This document shows positions 10,045 through 18,418 of a DNA stretch of 64,000 bases, one piece after another. Where the stretch lies: positions 62,001 through 126,000 of the forward strand of contig CALGIJ010000025.1 in the NCBI GenBank assembly GCA_937915545.1. The letters run 5' to 3'. Below the pieces are notes generated by a model. The model was not told the DNA's origin. It did not search any database and worked only from the letters and a program-made list of their open reading frames with translations. Each line of letters begins with the position of its first letter. Position 1 is the stretch's first letter. Origin of the DNA: an uncultured Desulfobacterales bacterium (GTDB lineage: Bacteria > Desulfobacterota > Desulfobulbia > Desulfobulbales > Desulfocapsaceae). A program made the position numbers and the translations under genes.

Positions 10045-10128
10045 TGAAAAACACCGGCAACCGATACGAGTCCGGCATTTACACGTTGTAAGGATGGAAA
10101 AATATGCTATAGTTGGCGGTGTTTTTCA
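10045..10128. repeat. 17-bp inverted repeat arms flanking a promoter
   Basis: The arm TGAAAAACACCGGCAAC (10045-10061) matches the reverse complement of 10112-10128 at 16 of 17 positions, with 50 bases between. The arms bracket the candidate -35/-10 elements. It could be a pair of operator sites or an unusual large-loop terminator ending in a T run. Confidence 0.5.
10086..10113 (+). promoter_or_regulatory. Candidate sigma-70-like promoter for the corrinoid activator gene
   Basis: TTGTAA and TATAGT are separated by 16 bases, about 180 bases before the start of the next gene. Position and match are reasonable; there is no experimental support. Confidence 0.4.
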
Positions 10129-10291
10129 GCGTGTATGAGGGAAAGTTGAGAGCATATCTTGTCAACCTGCTGGAGGCGGAGATTGGACGGGGACGTGGCG
10201 GAGAGTTCTGTCGAAACCGTAAATTCTTACGCGACAGCCAGGAAGGGGTGCGCGCTGCCGTCTCTTCCCGTTGTGTTACAGGGAAACCCGC

Positions 10292-12235
10292 ATGAATAGC
10301 TGTACCGTCACTTTTCTACCCTACGACAGGGTGGTTACCGTCCCCCGGGGAGAAAGTCTCATCCGTGCGGCCCTGCATGCCGGGGTGCATATCAATGCCT
10401 CCTGTGGCGGCGAAGGGGTTTGCGGCAAATGCCGCGTTGTTCTGGAAAAAGGGAATCTCGAAGGCGGTCACAGCGAACGTCTCAAGCCGGAAGAGACAGA
10501 GCGGGGCTACCGTCTCGCCTGCCTTTGCAAGGTGGTCGAGGATGTGGCGGTGCGTGTGCCCATCGAATCGTCGATGGACAAGAGCGTCATGAACCTTCAG
10601 GTGACGCCACGGCGGACGGCGACCATCCAGCAGCCCGACTTTGAAAGCCTCAAGGAAAAAGGGCTGTTCATCCCCCCGGTGGAGAAGATCTTCCTCTCTC
10701 TGCCGTCGCCGGACGCCACCAACAACATGCCCGACGTCACCCGGCTCATCGAGATGCTCAAGCACCAGGCCAACGAGCATCGCCTCGAGTTGACCCTGCC
10801 GGTGATCCGCAAACTGCCCGGCCTGCTGCGCAGCCACGATTTTCAGGTGACGGTGACCGTCACCCGCCCGGTCCGCGACGACGGCAAGAATCTCATCCTT
10901 AATATTCAAGGCGGCGACACCACCGCTGCCAACTATGCCGTGGCGATAGACATCGGCACCACCACCGTCTACGGCCAGCTCATCGATCTGGCCAGCGGCA
11001 GGTGTCTGGCCGAGGCCGGCGATTTCAACGGGCAGATCAGCTATGGCGAGGACGTCATTTCGCGCATCATCTACGCCGAGAAGGCGGGCGGGCTGGAGAA
11101 ACTGCACGAGGTGGTGGTCGGCACCTTGAATGGTGTGTTGAAGAAGATCATCGCCGCCGCCCAGGTCGACGCCGAGGATATCTCGACGATCACCTTCGCC
11201 GGCAATACCACCATGACCCAGCTGTTCCTCAAAATCGACCCGCGCAACATCCGCCGTGCGCCATATGTCCCGGTGGCGACGCTCTATCCGCCACTTACGG
11301 CGGCGGATATCGGCATAAGGATCAATGACCACGCCATTGCCCTGGTCTACCCGCAGGTGTCGAGCTTCGTCGGCGGCGATATCGTCGCCGGCGTCATGGG
11401 TTCGGGTCTCTATCGCCAGGATGAGCTGACCCTCTTTCTCGACATCGGCACCAATGCCGAACTGGTGGTGGGTAATAAAGAATGGCTGGCCTGCACGGCA
11501 TGTTCTGCCGGGCCGGCCTTCGAGGGTGGCGGCATCGAGTTCGGCATGCGCGCCGCCAAAGGCGCCATCGAGGATTTCTCCATAGACCCGGTCACCTACG
11601 AGCCGATGATCTTCACCATCGGTGATGTCCGCCCCAAGGGCATCTGCGGCTCGGGGCTGATTACCATGGCCGCGGTGATGTTCGAGCACGGTGTCATCAA
11701 TAACCGCGGCAAGTTCAACCGCGACCACGGCACGCCGCGCATCCGCGAGACCAACGGCGTCTGGGAATACGTCCTGGCCTGGAAAGAAGAAACACAGCTC
11801 GACCGCGACATCGTCCTCACCGAACCCGACCTCGACAACCTCATTCGCGCCAAGGGGGCCATCTACAGCGGCTGCATGACCCTGTTGGAAGAAGTCGGAT
11901 TGAGCCTCGACGCGGTCGAGCGGATCATTCTCGCCGGCGGTTTTGGCAGCTATATCGACCTGGAGAAGGCCATGACCATCGGCCTCCTGCCGGAGATCGA
12001 CCCCGACCGGGTGACGTTTATCGGTAACGGGTCGCTGATGGGGGCGCGCATGAGCTCGCTCACCAACCGCATCAGGAAGGACGTGGTTACGGTCACCGCC
12101 AAGATGACCAATTTCGAGCTCTCCGAGACTCCGTCGTACATGGATCATTACATCGCGGCGATGTTCCTGCCGCATACCGAGATCGAAAAATTCCCGCGCC
12201 TTAAGGCGCGGATGGAGGCGCGCCAGAAGAAGTAG
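10292..12235 (+). CDS. acsV: Reductive activator of corrinoid Fe-S protein (RACo/AcsV type)
   Basis: A 647-residue ASKHA-type ATPase. The N-terminal [2Fe-2S] ferredoxin domain has NASCGGEGVCGKC and the later ACLC. A linker follows, then an actin-like ATPase region with VAIDIGTTTVYG near residue 218, FLDIGTNAELVVG and a C-terminal ILAGGFGSYIDL. The family restores the Co(I) state of inactivated Co(II) corrinoid protein using ATP, which fits its place directly before acsD and the CODH/ACS genes. The ATG at 10292 was chosen because the ferredoxin fold starts within a few residues; the upstream ribosome binding site is weak. Confidence 0.92.
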   Translation: MNSCTVTFLPYDRVVTVPRGESLIRAALHAGVHINASCGGEGVCGKCRVVLEKGNLEGGHSERLKPEETERGYRLACLCKVVEDVAVRVPIESSMDKSVMNLQVTPRRTATIQQPDFESLKEKGLFIPPVEKIFLSLPSPDATNNMPDVTRLIEMLKHQANEHRLELTLPVIRKLPGLLRSHDFQVTVTVTRPVRDDGKNLILNIQGGDTTAANYAVAIDIGTTTVYGQLIDLASGRCLAEAGDFNGQISYGEDVISRIIYAEKAGGLEKLHEVVVGTLNGVLKKIIAAAQVDAEDISTITFAGNTTMTQLFLKIDPRNIRRAPYVPVATLYPPLTAADIGIRINDHAIALVYPQVSSFVGGDIVAGVMGSGLYRQDELTLFLDIGTNAELVVGNKEWLACTACSAGPAFEGGGIEFGMRAAKGAIEDFSIDPVTYEPMIFTIGDVRPKGICGSGLITMAAVMFEHGVINNRGKFNRDHGTPRIRETNGVWEYVLAWKEETQLDRDIVLTEPDLDNLIRAKGAIYSGCMTLLEEVGLSLDAVERIILAGGFGSYIDLEKAMTIGLLPEIDPDRVTFIGNGSLMGARMSSLTNRIRKDVVTVTAKMTNFELSETPSYMDHYIAAMFLPHTEIEKFPRLKARMEARQKK

Positions 12236-12339
12236 GCACCGGGAGGAAACCTCATCTCCAGGGATGGGGCGGGCTCGACTGGGCCGAGTATTGACAAGTG
12301 TTGGGTTACCTACCGTTTTTGGCTGGTTTTATGAACAGG

Positions 12340-12365
12340 GGAGATTGCGAGCAAAGACAATCTCC
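12340..12365 (+). promoter_or_regulatory. Leader hairpin before acsD
   Basis: Perfect 8-bp arms GGAGATTG (12340-12347) and CAATCTCC (12358-12365) with a 10-base loop, ending 33 bases before the GTG start of acsD. A TTGACA hexamer at 12291 has no convincing -10 partner. The role is unknown; it could affect leader mRNA stability. Confidence 0.4.
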
Positions 12366-12398
12366 GGACAATAACTACCTACCAGTAAGGAGGCGAAA

Positions 12399-13961
12399 GT
12401 GGGATTTGAACTCAAGAAGGAATCCTATAGCGGCGGCATAAAGGCAATTACCATCGGCAAGGGTGATTCTGCCATAACCGTTGGAGGTCAGACATGTTAC
12501 CCCTTCTATACCTTTGAAGGGAGCATGCCCAACAAGCCTGTCATTGCCATGGAAATCTGGGACATGATCCCCGAGGACTGGCCGGAACCGGTGGTCGTTC
12601 CCTTCAAGGACGTGTTTGCCGACCCCGCCGCATGGGCAAAGAAGTGCGTCGAGCAGTATGGCGCCGACATCGTCGTCCTGCAGTTGAAGAGCATTGACCC
12701 CAACGACAAGGATGCCAGCCCCGAATCGGCTGCCGACACCGTGCTCAAGGTGCTCGGGGCCATCAAGGTGCCGCTCATTGTCTGGGGTTGTGCGAACCCT
12801 GCCAAGGACGAAGCGGTCCTCAAGGTTGTGGCCGAAAAATGCCAGGGCTACAATCTTGTCCTTGGTCCGGTGGAAGAGAAGAACTACAAGGGCATTGGCG
12901 CCGCCGCCATGGGGTACGGCCATGCGGTCATCGCCTCCTCGCCCATCGACGTCAACCTCGCCAAACAGATCAACATCCTCCTCGAGAACCTCGGCATGCC
13001 CATGGATCGGCTGCTGGTCGACCCGACCACCGGCGGTCTTGGCTATGGTCTCGAGTACACCTACTCGGTCATGGAGCGCCTCAGCATGGCGGCCATGGTT
13101 CAGGGTGACGAAAAGCTGCAGTTCCCGATGATCAATAACCTCGGCAACGAGGTGTGGAAGTGCAAGGAAGCCAAGCAGACTGCGGAGAACGCTCCGGTCC
13201 TCGGTGATCCCGAGACCCGCGGGGTGATGATGGAGGCTATCGGCGCCGTGTCCTACCTGCTGAGCGGTTCCAGCGTTCTTATTATGCGGCATCCCGAGGC
13301 CATCCGCCTGGTCAAGGAGTTCATCAAGGCCATCGCCGACGGTGGTTCGTTGCAAGGATGCGGGCCCATCGCCAAGATGATGCCTCAGGCCGCGATCGAT
13401 TTCGCCGCCCTCGCCCCGGCCCCGGATCTGACCATTGCCGAGGAAGAGAAGAAAGCTGCGGCGCCTGCCGCCAAAGCTGCCGCCGCCCCTGCTGCTGCCG
13501 CGCCTGCTGCCAAGCCTGCCGCCGCCGCTGCCGCACCTGCCGCTGCGCCTGCCGCTGCCGCACCTGCCGCCCCGGCAGTCGACCCTGCCGCCGCCGCCAA
13601 GGCGGAAGCCGAAGCCAAAGCCAAAGCCGAAGCGGATGCCAAGGCTAAAGCGGAAGCGGATGCAAAAGCCAAGGCCGAAGCCGCTGCCAAGGCCAAGGCG
13701 GACGCCGAGGCCAAGGCCAAGGCTGATGCCGCTGCCTCCGCCAAGGCCGCCGCCGATGCGCTGGCCGCTGAGAAACAGCAGCGCGAAGAGGACGAGAAGG
13801 CTCTGAAGCGGCTGCGTGCCCAGGCCCGTCAGGCCGCAGAGGAAGCCAGCGCTACGAGACCGCTGGCGGAAGTGACCATGACCGCCGACTCGGTGCAGAA
13901 GAGCCAGCAGGAGAAGATGCTCGACATGCTCGATCGCTTCCATCGGCGCAAGAAATATTGA
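12399..13961 (+). CDS. acsD: CODH/ACS complex corrinoid Fe-S protein small subunit (delta) with a low-complexity C-terminal extension
   Basis: A 520-residue protein. Residues 1 to about 340 form the TIM-barrel AcsD/CdhD domain, with segments such as YPFYTFEGSMPNKPVIAMEI and LLVDPTTGGLGYGLEYTYS. With AcsC it forms the corrinoid Fe-S protein that carries the methyl group. The start is a GTG with an excellent ribosome binding site, aaggaggcgaaa. From about residue 347 the protein becomes Ala/Pro-rich, then Lys/Glu/Ala-rich (about 400-455), then ends in a charged helix and the tail DMLDRFHRRKKY. This extension more than adds 150 residues to the core I expect for the family and looks like a flexible linker plus helix, perhaps a docking arm. 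Confidence 0.93.
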   Translation: MGFELKKESYSGGIKAITIGKGDSAITVGGQTCYPFYTFEGSMPNKPVIAMEIWDMIPEDWPEPVVVPFKDVFADPAAWAKKCVEQYGADIVVLQLKSIDPNDKDASPESAADTVLKVLGAIKVPLIVWGCANPAKDEAVLKVVAEKCQGYNLVLGPVEEKNYKGIGAAAMGYGHAVIASSPIDVNLAKQINILLENLGMPMDRLLVDPTTGGLGYGLEYTYSVMERLSMAAMVQGDEKLQFPMINNLGNEVWKCKEAKQTAENAPVLGDPETRGVMMEAIGAVSYLLSGSSVLIMRHPEAIRLVKEFIKAIADGGSLQGCGPIAKMMPQAAIDFAALAPAPDLTIAEEEKKAAAPAAKAAAAPAAAAPAAKPAAAAAAPAAAPAAAAPAAPAVDPAAAAKAEAEAKAKAEADAKAKAEADAKAKAEAAAKAKADAEAKAKADAAASAKAAADALAAEKQQREEDEKALKRLRAQARQAAEEASATRPLAEVTMTADSVQKSQQEKMLDMLDRFHRRKKY

Positions 13962-14042
13962 TGCACGGCAGTACCTCTCATACGAATTGTCACGCTCGGG
14001 ACTGCTTGCGGCCCCGGTAAAATCTTGAGGAGGAACCTCGAT

Positions 14043-16070
14043 ATGGCAGAAGTAACCAGTAAAGTCGACAAAGTGGCAAAACTCGCCGATCCGATGGAAT
14101 CGTCCATCGATGCCTCGACCCAGGAAATGCTGCGCCGTGCGCAACGGCTCAACGTCGAGACGGTATTCGACCGCGCCGTCACCATGAAGCCCTGCGCCAT
14201 CGGCATGCAGGGTATCTGCTGTAAAAACTGCGCCATGGGTCCCTGCCGCCTGCCCCTGCCCAAGGATGGCATCCAGGGCGAGGACACCCGCAAGGGTCTG
14301 TGCGGTGCGACCGCCAATACCATCTGCGCGAGAAACTTCATTCGCATGATCGCCGGCGGCGCCGCCGCCCACTCCGATCATGGTCGCAATGTCGCCATTA
14401 CCTTCCTCGCCGCCGCCAGGGGCGAGACCCACGACTACAAGATCAAAGACCCGATCAAGCTCATGCAGATCGCCCCCTACTTCGGCGTGGCTACCACGGT
14501 CGAGGTCGATGGCGTTGTCAAGGACCGCGACATCAAGGAGATCGCCATCGCCGTCGGTGAAAAAGCGGTTGCCGAGTGGGGCAAAACCAGCGGCACCGTT
14601 GATTATCTCAAGCGCGCTCCCCAGCCTCTCCAGGACAAGTGGGCCGAGGCCGGTGTCCTGCCGCGCAACGTCGACCGCGAGATCGTCGAGATCATGCACC
14701 GCACCCACATGGGCGTCGATCAGGATTTCCGTAACCTCATGAAGCAGGGCACCAGGGCGGCCTTGGCCGACGGCTGGGGTGGATCGATGATCGGCACCGA
14801 TCTCCAGGACGTTCTCTTCGGCACCCCCTCGCCGCTGCAGGCCGAGGCCAACCTCGGGGTGATGAAGGAAGACCATGTCAACATCATCGTCCATGGCCAC
14901 GAGCCGCTGCTCTCGGAAATGATCGTCGCTGCCGCCCAGTCCCAGGAGATGATCGACTATGCCATCTCCAAAGGTGCCAAGGGCATCCAGCTGAGCGGCA
15001 TCTGCTGTACCGCCAACGAGGTGCTGCAGCGTCACGGTGTCCCGCCGGCAGGAACCTTCCTGCAGCAGGAACTGGCGATCATCACCGGCGCCTGTGACGC
15101 CATGGTCGTCGACGTGCAGTGCATCTTCCAGAACCTCGCCAACGTCGCCAAGTGTTTCCATACCAAGCTGATCACCACCCATCCCATTGCCAGGATGGAG
15201 CAGGACAACGTCCTCCATATCGAGTTCGACGAGCACCATGCCATGGAAGACGCCATCCGCATTGTAAAGATCGCCGTCGACAACTTCACCAAGCGTGGCG
15301 CCGACGTCATCATTCCCCGCCATAAATCGTCGCAGATCGCCGGTTTCGGCGTCGAGTCGATCCGTTATCATCTCGGCGGCAGCTTCCGCGGCGATTATTA
15401 CACCTTGAACGACAACATCATCAACGGCCGTATCCGCGGTATTGCCGGCGTGGTCGGCTGCAACAACGCCCGTACCAAGCACAACGACGAGCATATCACC
15501 ATCATCAAGGAACTGATCAAAAACGACGTCATCGTCCTTACCACCGGCTGCTCGGCCATCGCCGCCGGCATGCATGGCCTGCTCACCCCGGAATCGGCTG
15601 CCGTCCATTGCGGCCCCGGCCTGGCCGAGGTCTGCGAGACCGTCGGTATCCCGCCGGTGCTTCATCTCGGTTCCTGCGTCGATAACAGCCGTATCCTCCT
15701 GGCAGCCACCGAGGTGGTCAAGGCCGGTGGGCTCGGCAAGGACATCTGCGACCTGCCCGCAGCGGGCAGCGCTCCGGAGTGGATGAGCGAGAAGGCCATC
15801 TCCATCGGCCAGTATTTCGTCGCTTCTGGCGTCTATACCGTCTTCGGCTATCATATGCCGCTGGAAGGCGCCCCGGTGTTCAAAGACTATCTCTACAAGG
15901 ACATGGAGAATATCTTCGGCGGCAAGTGGGATTGCGAGCCCGATCCGGTCAAACATGCCCATAAGATGATCGCCCATATCGATAAGAAACGTAAAGAGCT
16001 GGGCATCGACAAAGCCCGCGACCGCGTCCTTATGGATATGGCTGACCGTCAAGCCCTCGGCATGGAATAA
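14043..16070 (+). CDS. cooS: Carbon monoxide dehydrogenase catalytic subunit (first copy)
   Basis: A 675-residue Ni-Fe-S enzyme that interconverts CO2 and CO, here as the CODH partner of acetyl-CoA synthase. B/D-cluster cysteines are seen in KPCAIGMQGICCKNCAMGPC. C-cluster ligands are supported by the His in IIVHGHEPLL and by cysteines in LSGICCTANE, DVQCIFQ, VVGCNNAR, TTGCSAIA and LGSCVDNSRI. A strong ribosome binding site (gaggagg) lies 9 bases before the ATG at 14043. It sits between acsD and acsB, so it is probably the AcsA-type subunit of the complex. A paralog lies at 22323. Confidence 0.96.
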   Translation: MAEVTSKVDKVAKLADPMESSIDASTQEMLRRAQRLNVETVFDRAVTMKPCAIGMQGICCKNCAMGPCRLPLPKDGIQGEDTRKGLCGATANTICARNFIRMIAGGAAAHSDHGRNVAITFLAAARGETHDYKIKDPIKLMQIAPYFGVATTVEVDGVVKDRDIKEIAIAVGEKAVAEWGKTSGTVDYLKRAPQPLQDKWAEAGVLPRNVDREIVEIMHRTHMGVDQDFRNLMKQGTRAALADGWGGSMIGTDLQDVLFGTPSPLQAEANLGVMKEDHVNIIVHGHEPLLSEMIVAAAQSQEMIDYAISKGAKGIQLSGICCTANEVLQRHGVPPAGTFLQQELAIITGACDAMVVDVQCIFQNLANVAKCFHTKLITTHPIARMEQDNVLHIEFDEHHAMEDAIRIVKIAVDNFTKRGADVIIPRHKSSQIAGFGVESIRYHLGGSFRGDYYTLNDNIINGRIRGIAGVVGCNNARTKHNDEHITIIKELIKNDVIVLTTGCSAIAAGMHGLLTPESAAVHCGPGLAEVCETVGIPPVLHLGSCVDNSRILLAATEVVKAGGLGKDICDLPAAGSAPEWMSEKAISIGQYFVASGVYTVFGYHMPLEGAPVFKDYLYKDMENIFGGKWDCEPDPVKHAHKMIAHIDKKRKELGIDKARDRVLMDMADRQALGME

Positions 16071-16123
16071 TCCCCGGTACCGTAAACGACGATATTACTC
16101 ATCCTCATATAAGGAGTGAAAGC

Positions 16124-18337
16124 ATGTCAAGATTAGTAGCATTTGCAGCCATTCAGGGTGGATACAAGGTCGTGTCCCAGGTCGAGGGCGAACTTGAGAG
16201 GGCCCTGCAGACCTTTGACGCCAGCACCAAGATCGGGTTTCCCAACACCGCCTATTACCTGCCGGTCATCTACTCGCTGACCGGTATCAAGTGCGAGACT
16301 CTGGAAGACCTCAAAAAACCGATGCAATTCGCCCGCGGCCTGTTGCCGCCGCACATCAAGGGCAGCAACCACCTGCCCTACCTCGGACCGCTGCTCGATG
16401 CCGGTATGGCCGGCATCTTCGCCTACGAGGTCAAGGAGGCGCTGCGCATTCTTCACCAGCCTGATTTTTACGTCGATACCGAGGATCCCGATATCGATGC
16501 CGGCAAGATTTGGGTCGGCCCTGCCAACGACATCATCCTTCGTAAGCGCGGCGTCGAGTTCGTCGACGGTTCGGCCCCCGGTTTCGCGGCCATCGTCGGC
16601 GCGGCCCCCAACGCCGAGATCGCCAAGATGATCGTCGAGGATTATCAGAAGAAGAACCTCTATATCTTCTGCGCCGCCAACCACAACGGCAAAACGGTCA
16701 TCGAGCAGTGCCTCCAGGCAGGCATGCAGGTCGGCTGGAACACCCGTATCGTTCCTTTTGGGCCGGACATCTCCTCGGCAGTCTTCGCCCTCGGTTTCGC
16801 CAACCGCGCCGCCATGGCCTTCGGCGGCGTTCAGCCGGGCGACTATCGCCGTATGCTGATGTACAACAAAAACCGTATCTTCGCCTTCGTCAACGCCCTG
16901 GGCGATGTCGGCACCGAGTGGGCGGTGGCTGCTGCCGGCGCCGTCAACTGGGGCTTCCCGACCCTGGCCGATACCGATATTCCGGAGATCCTGCCCACCG
17001 GTATCTGCACCTACGAGCACGTTGTCGCCAATGTGCCGCACAACGAGATCTGCCAGAAGTCGGTGGAGGTGCGCGGTCTCAAGATCAACGTCACCCAGAT
17101 CGACATCCCCTGCGCCTTCGGCCCGGCCTTTGAGGGTGAGCGCGTACGCGGCGGCGATCTCTTCGGGCAGATGGGCGGTGGTAAAACCCAGTGCACCGAG
17201 TTGGTCAAGATGGCGCAGATGAACGAGATCGAGGATGGCAAGGTCACCGTCATCGGCAAGGACGTTCCCGATATGAAGGAAGGCGAGACGCTTCCCCTCG
17301 GCATCTTCGTGCAGATTGCCGGCCGCGAGTTCCAGCCCGATTTCGAACCGATCATGGAGCGTCAGATCCATCACCTGGTCAACTATATCCAGGGCGTCAT
17401 GCATATCGGCCAGAGGGACATCTCCTGGGTCCGCATCAGCAAGCAGGCGGTGGAGAAGGGCTTCACCCTGAAGGATATCGGCGTTGTTCTTCACGCCAAG
17501 TTCCATCAGGATTTCAAGAAGATCGTCGACAAGGTCCAGGTTACGCTCTACACCGGCAAGGAGGATGTCGACAAGATGACCGCCACCGCCAGGGCCGAGT
17601 ACAAGATGCGCGATGAGCGCGTCGACAAGATGACCGACGAATCTGTCGACACCTTCTACTCCTGCAGCCTCTGCCAGTCGTTCGCCCCGAGCCATGTCTG
17701 CACGGTCAGCCCGGAGCGTACCGGTCTGTGCGGCGCCTACAACTGGATGGACTGCAAGGCCTCCTTTGAGATCAACCCCACCGGCCCCAACCAGCCGATC
17801 AAGAAGGGCAAGGTGCTCGATCCGGTGCTCGGCCGTTTCGAGGGCGTTGACGAGTTCATCAAGATCGCCTCGAAAGGGGCTATCGATACGTACAACTTCT
17901 ATTCCATGGTTCAGGCACCGATGACTACCTGCGGCTGCTGCGAGTGCATCGCCGCCATGTTGCCGGCCTGCAACGGCATCATGACCGTCGGTCGCGACTA
18001 TACCGGTGAGACCCCGTCTGGAATGAAGTTCACCACCCTGGCCGGTGTCATGGGCGGTGGCGCGTCTTCGCCCGGTTTCGTTGGCCACTCCAAGTTCAAT
18101 ATCACCCAGAAGAAGTTCATCCTGGGTGATGGTGGCCTCCTGCGTATGGTGTGGATGCCCAAGGTGGTCAAGGATGAGATCCGTGATCGTCTTAACGCCC
18201 GTGGCGAAGAAATGGGTGTCAAGAACTTTGCCGACATGATCGCCGACGAAACCGTTGGTGTCACTGAAGACGAGATCTTGCCATGGCTTCAGGAGAAGGG
18301 TCACCCGGCGCTGAGCATGCCGCCGATTATCGGGTAA
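16124..18337 (+). CDS. acsB: Acetyl-CoA synthase (CODH/ACS alpha subunit)
   Basis: A 737-residue protein that condenses a methyl group from the corrinoid protein, CO and CoA to acetyl-CoA on the Ni-Ni-[4Fe-4S] A-cluster. The A-cluster ligands are visible: Cys514, Cys517, Cys526 and Cys536 in the stretch CSLCQSFAPSHVC plus GLCGAY, and the Cys603-Gly-Cys605 motif that holds the distal nickel. They match the Moorella enzyme ligands (506, 509, 518, 528, 595, 597) with a constant offset of 8. Unlike the archaeal subunit, the full N-terminal CODH-interacting domain is present. An aaggagtg ribosome binding site precedes the ATG. Confidence 0.97.
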   Translation: MSRLVAFAAIQGGYKVVSQVEGELERALQTFDASTKIGFPNTAYYLPVIYSLTGIKCETLEDLKKPMQFARGLLPPHIKGSNHLPYLGPLLDAGMAGIFAYEVKEALRILHQPDFYVDTEDPDIDAGKIWVGPANDIILRKRGVEFVDGSAPGFAAIVGAAPNAEIAKMIVEDYQKKNLYIFCAANHNGKTVIEQCLQAGMQVGWNTRIVPFGPDISSAVFALGFANRAAMAFGGVQPGDYRRMLMYNKNRIFAFVNALGDVGTEWAVAAAGAVNWGFPTLADTDIPEILPTGICTYEHVVANVPHNEICQKSVEVRGLKINVTQIDIPCAFGPAFEGERVRGGDLFGQMGGGKTQCTELVKMAQMNEIEDGKVTVIGKDVPDMKEGETLPLGIFVQIAGREFQPDFEPIMERQIHHLVNYIQGVMHIGQRDISWVRISKQAVEKGFTLKDIGVVLHAKFHQDFKKIVDKVQVTLYTGKEDVDKMTATARAEYKMRDERVDKMTDESVDTFYSCSLCQSFAPSHVCTVSPERTGLCGAYNWMDCKASFEINPTGPNQPIKKGKVLDPVLGRFEGVDEFIKIASKGAIDTYNFYSMVQAPMTTCGCCECIAAMLPACNGIMTVGRDYTGETPSGMKFTTLAGVMGGGASSPGFVGHSKFNITQKKFILGDGGLLRMVWMPKVVKDEIRDRLNARGEEMGVKNFADMIADETVGVTEDEILPWLQEKGHPALSMPPIIG

Positions 18338-18352
18338 CTCTGGGAGGAGCAT

Positions 18353-18382
18353 GGGGTATGACAGCCGTGGCTGTCATACCCC
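18353..18382 (+). promoter_or_regulatory. Perfect 14-bp hairpin between acsB and acsC
   Basis: Arms 18353-18366 (GGGGTATGACAGCC) and 18369-18382 are perfect reverse complements around two bases. There is no T run after it, so it is not a typical terminator. It could be an mRNA processing or stabilising element or a dyad operator. Confidence 0.55.
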
Positions 18383-18418
18383 GAACTGCCGTGAATACTA
18401 TATAAGGAGACCATAGAA

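Larger units (their letters stand above)
9851..10291. other. Intergenic region upstream of the corrinoid activator gene
   Basis: About 440 AT-richer bases. They hold a candidate promoter (10086-10113) and a long spaced inverted repeat (10045-10061 and 10112-10128), listed separately. No cobalamin riboswitch core or RNA gene was recognised. Confidence 0.5.

Noticed and set aside
13437..13770. Repetitive DNA that could be a tandem repeat or CRISPR-like array
   Set aside because: The repetition comes from Ala, Pro, Lys and Glu codons inside acsD. Unit length is irregular and there are no spacers.
12375..16052. 1225-codon open frame on the minus strand
   Set aside because: It lies opposite acsD and cooS, which are certain by motif. 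The translated minus strand is low-complexity His/Gly/Asp-rich shadow sequence.
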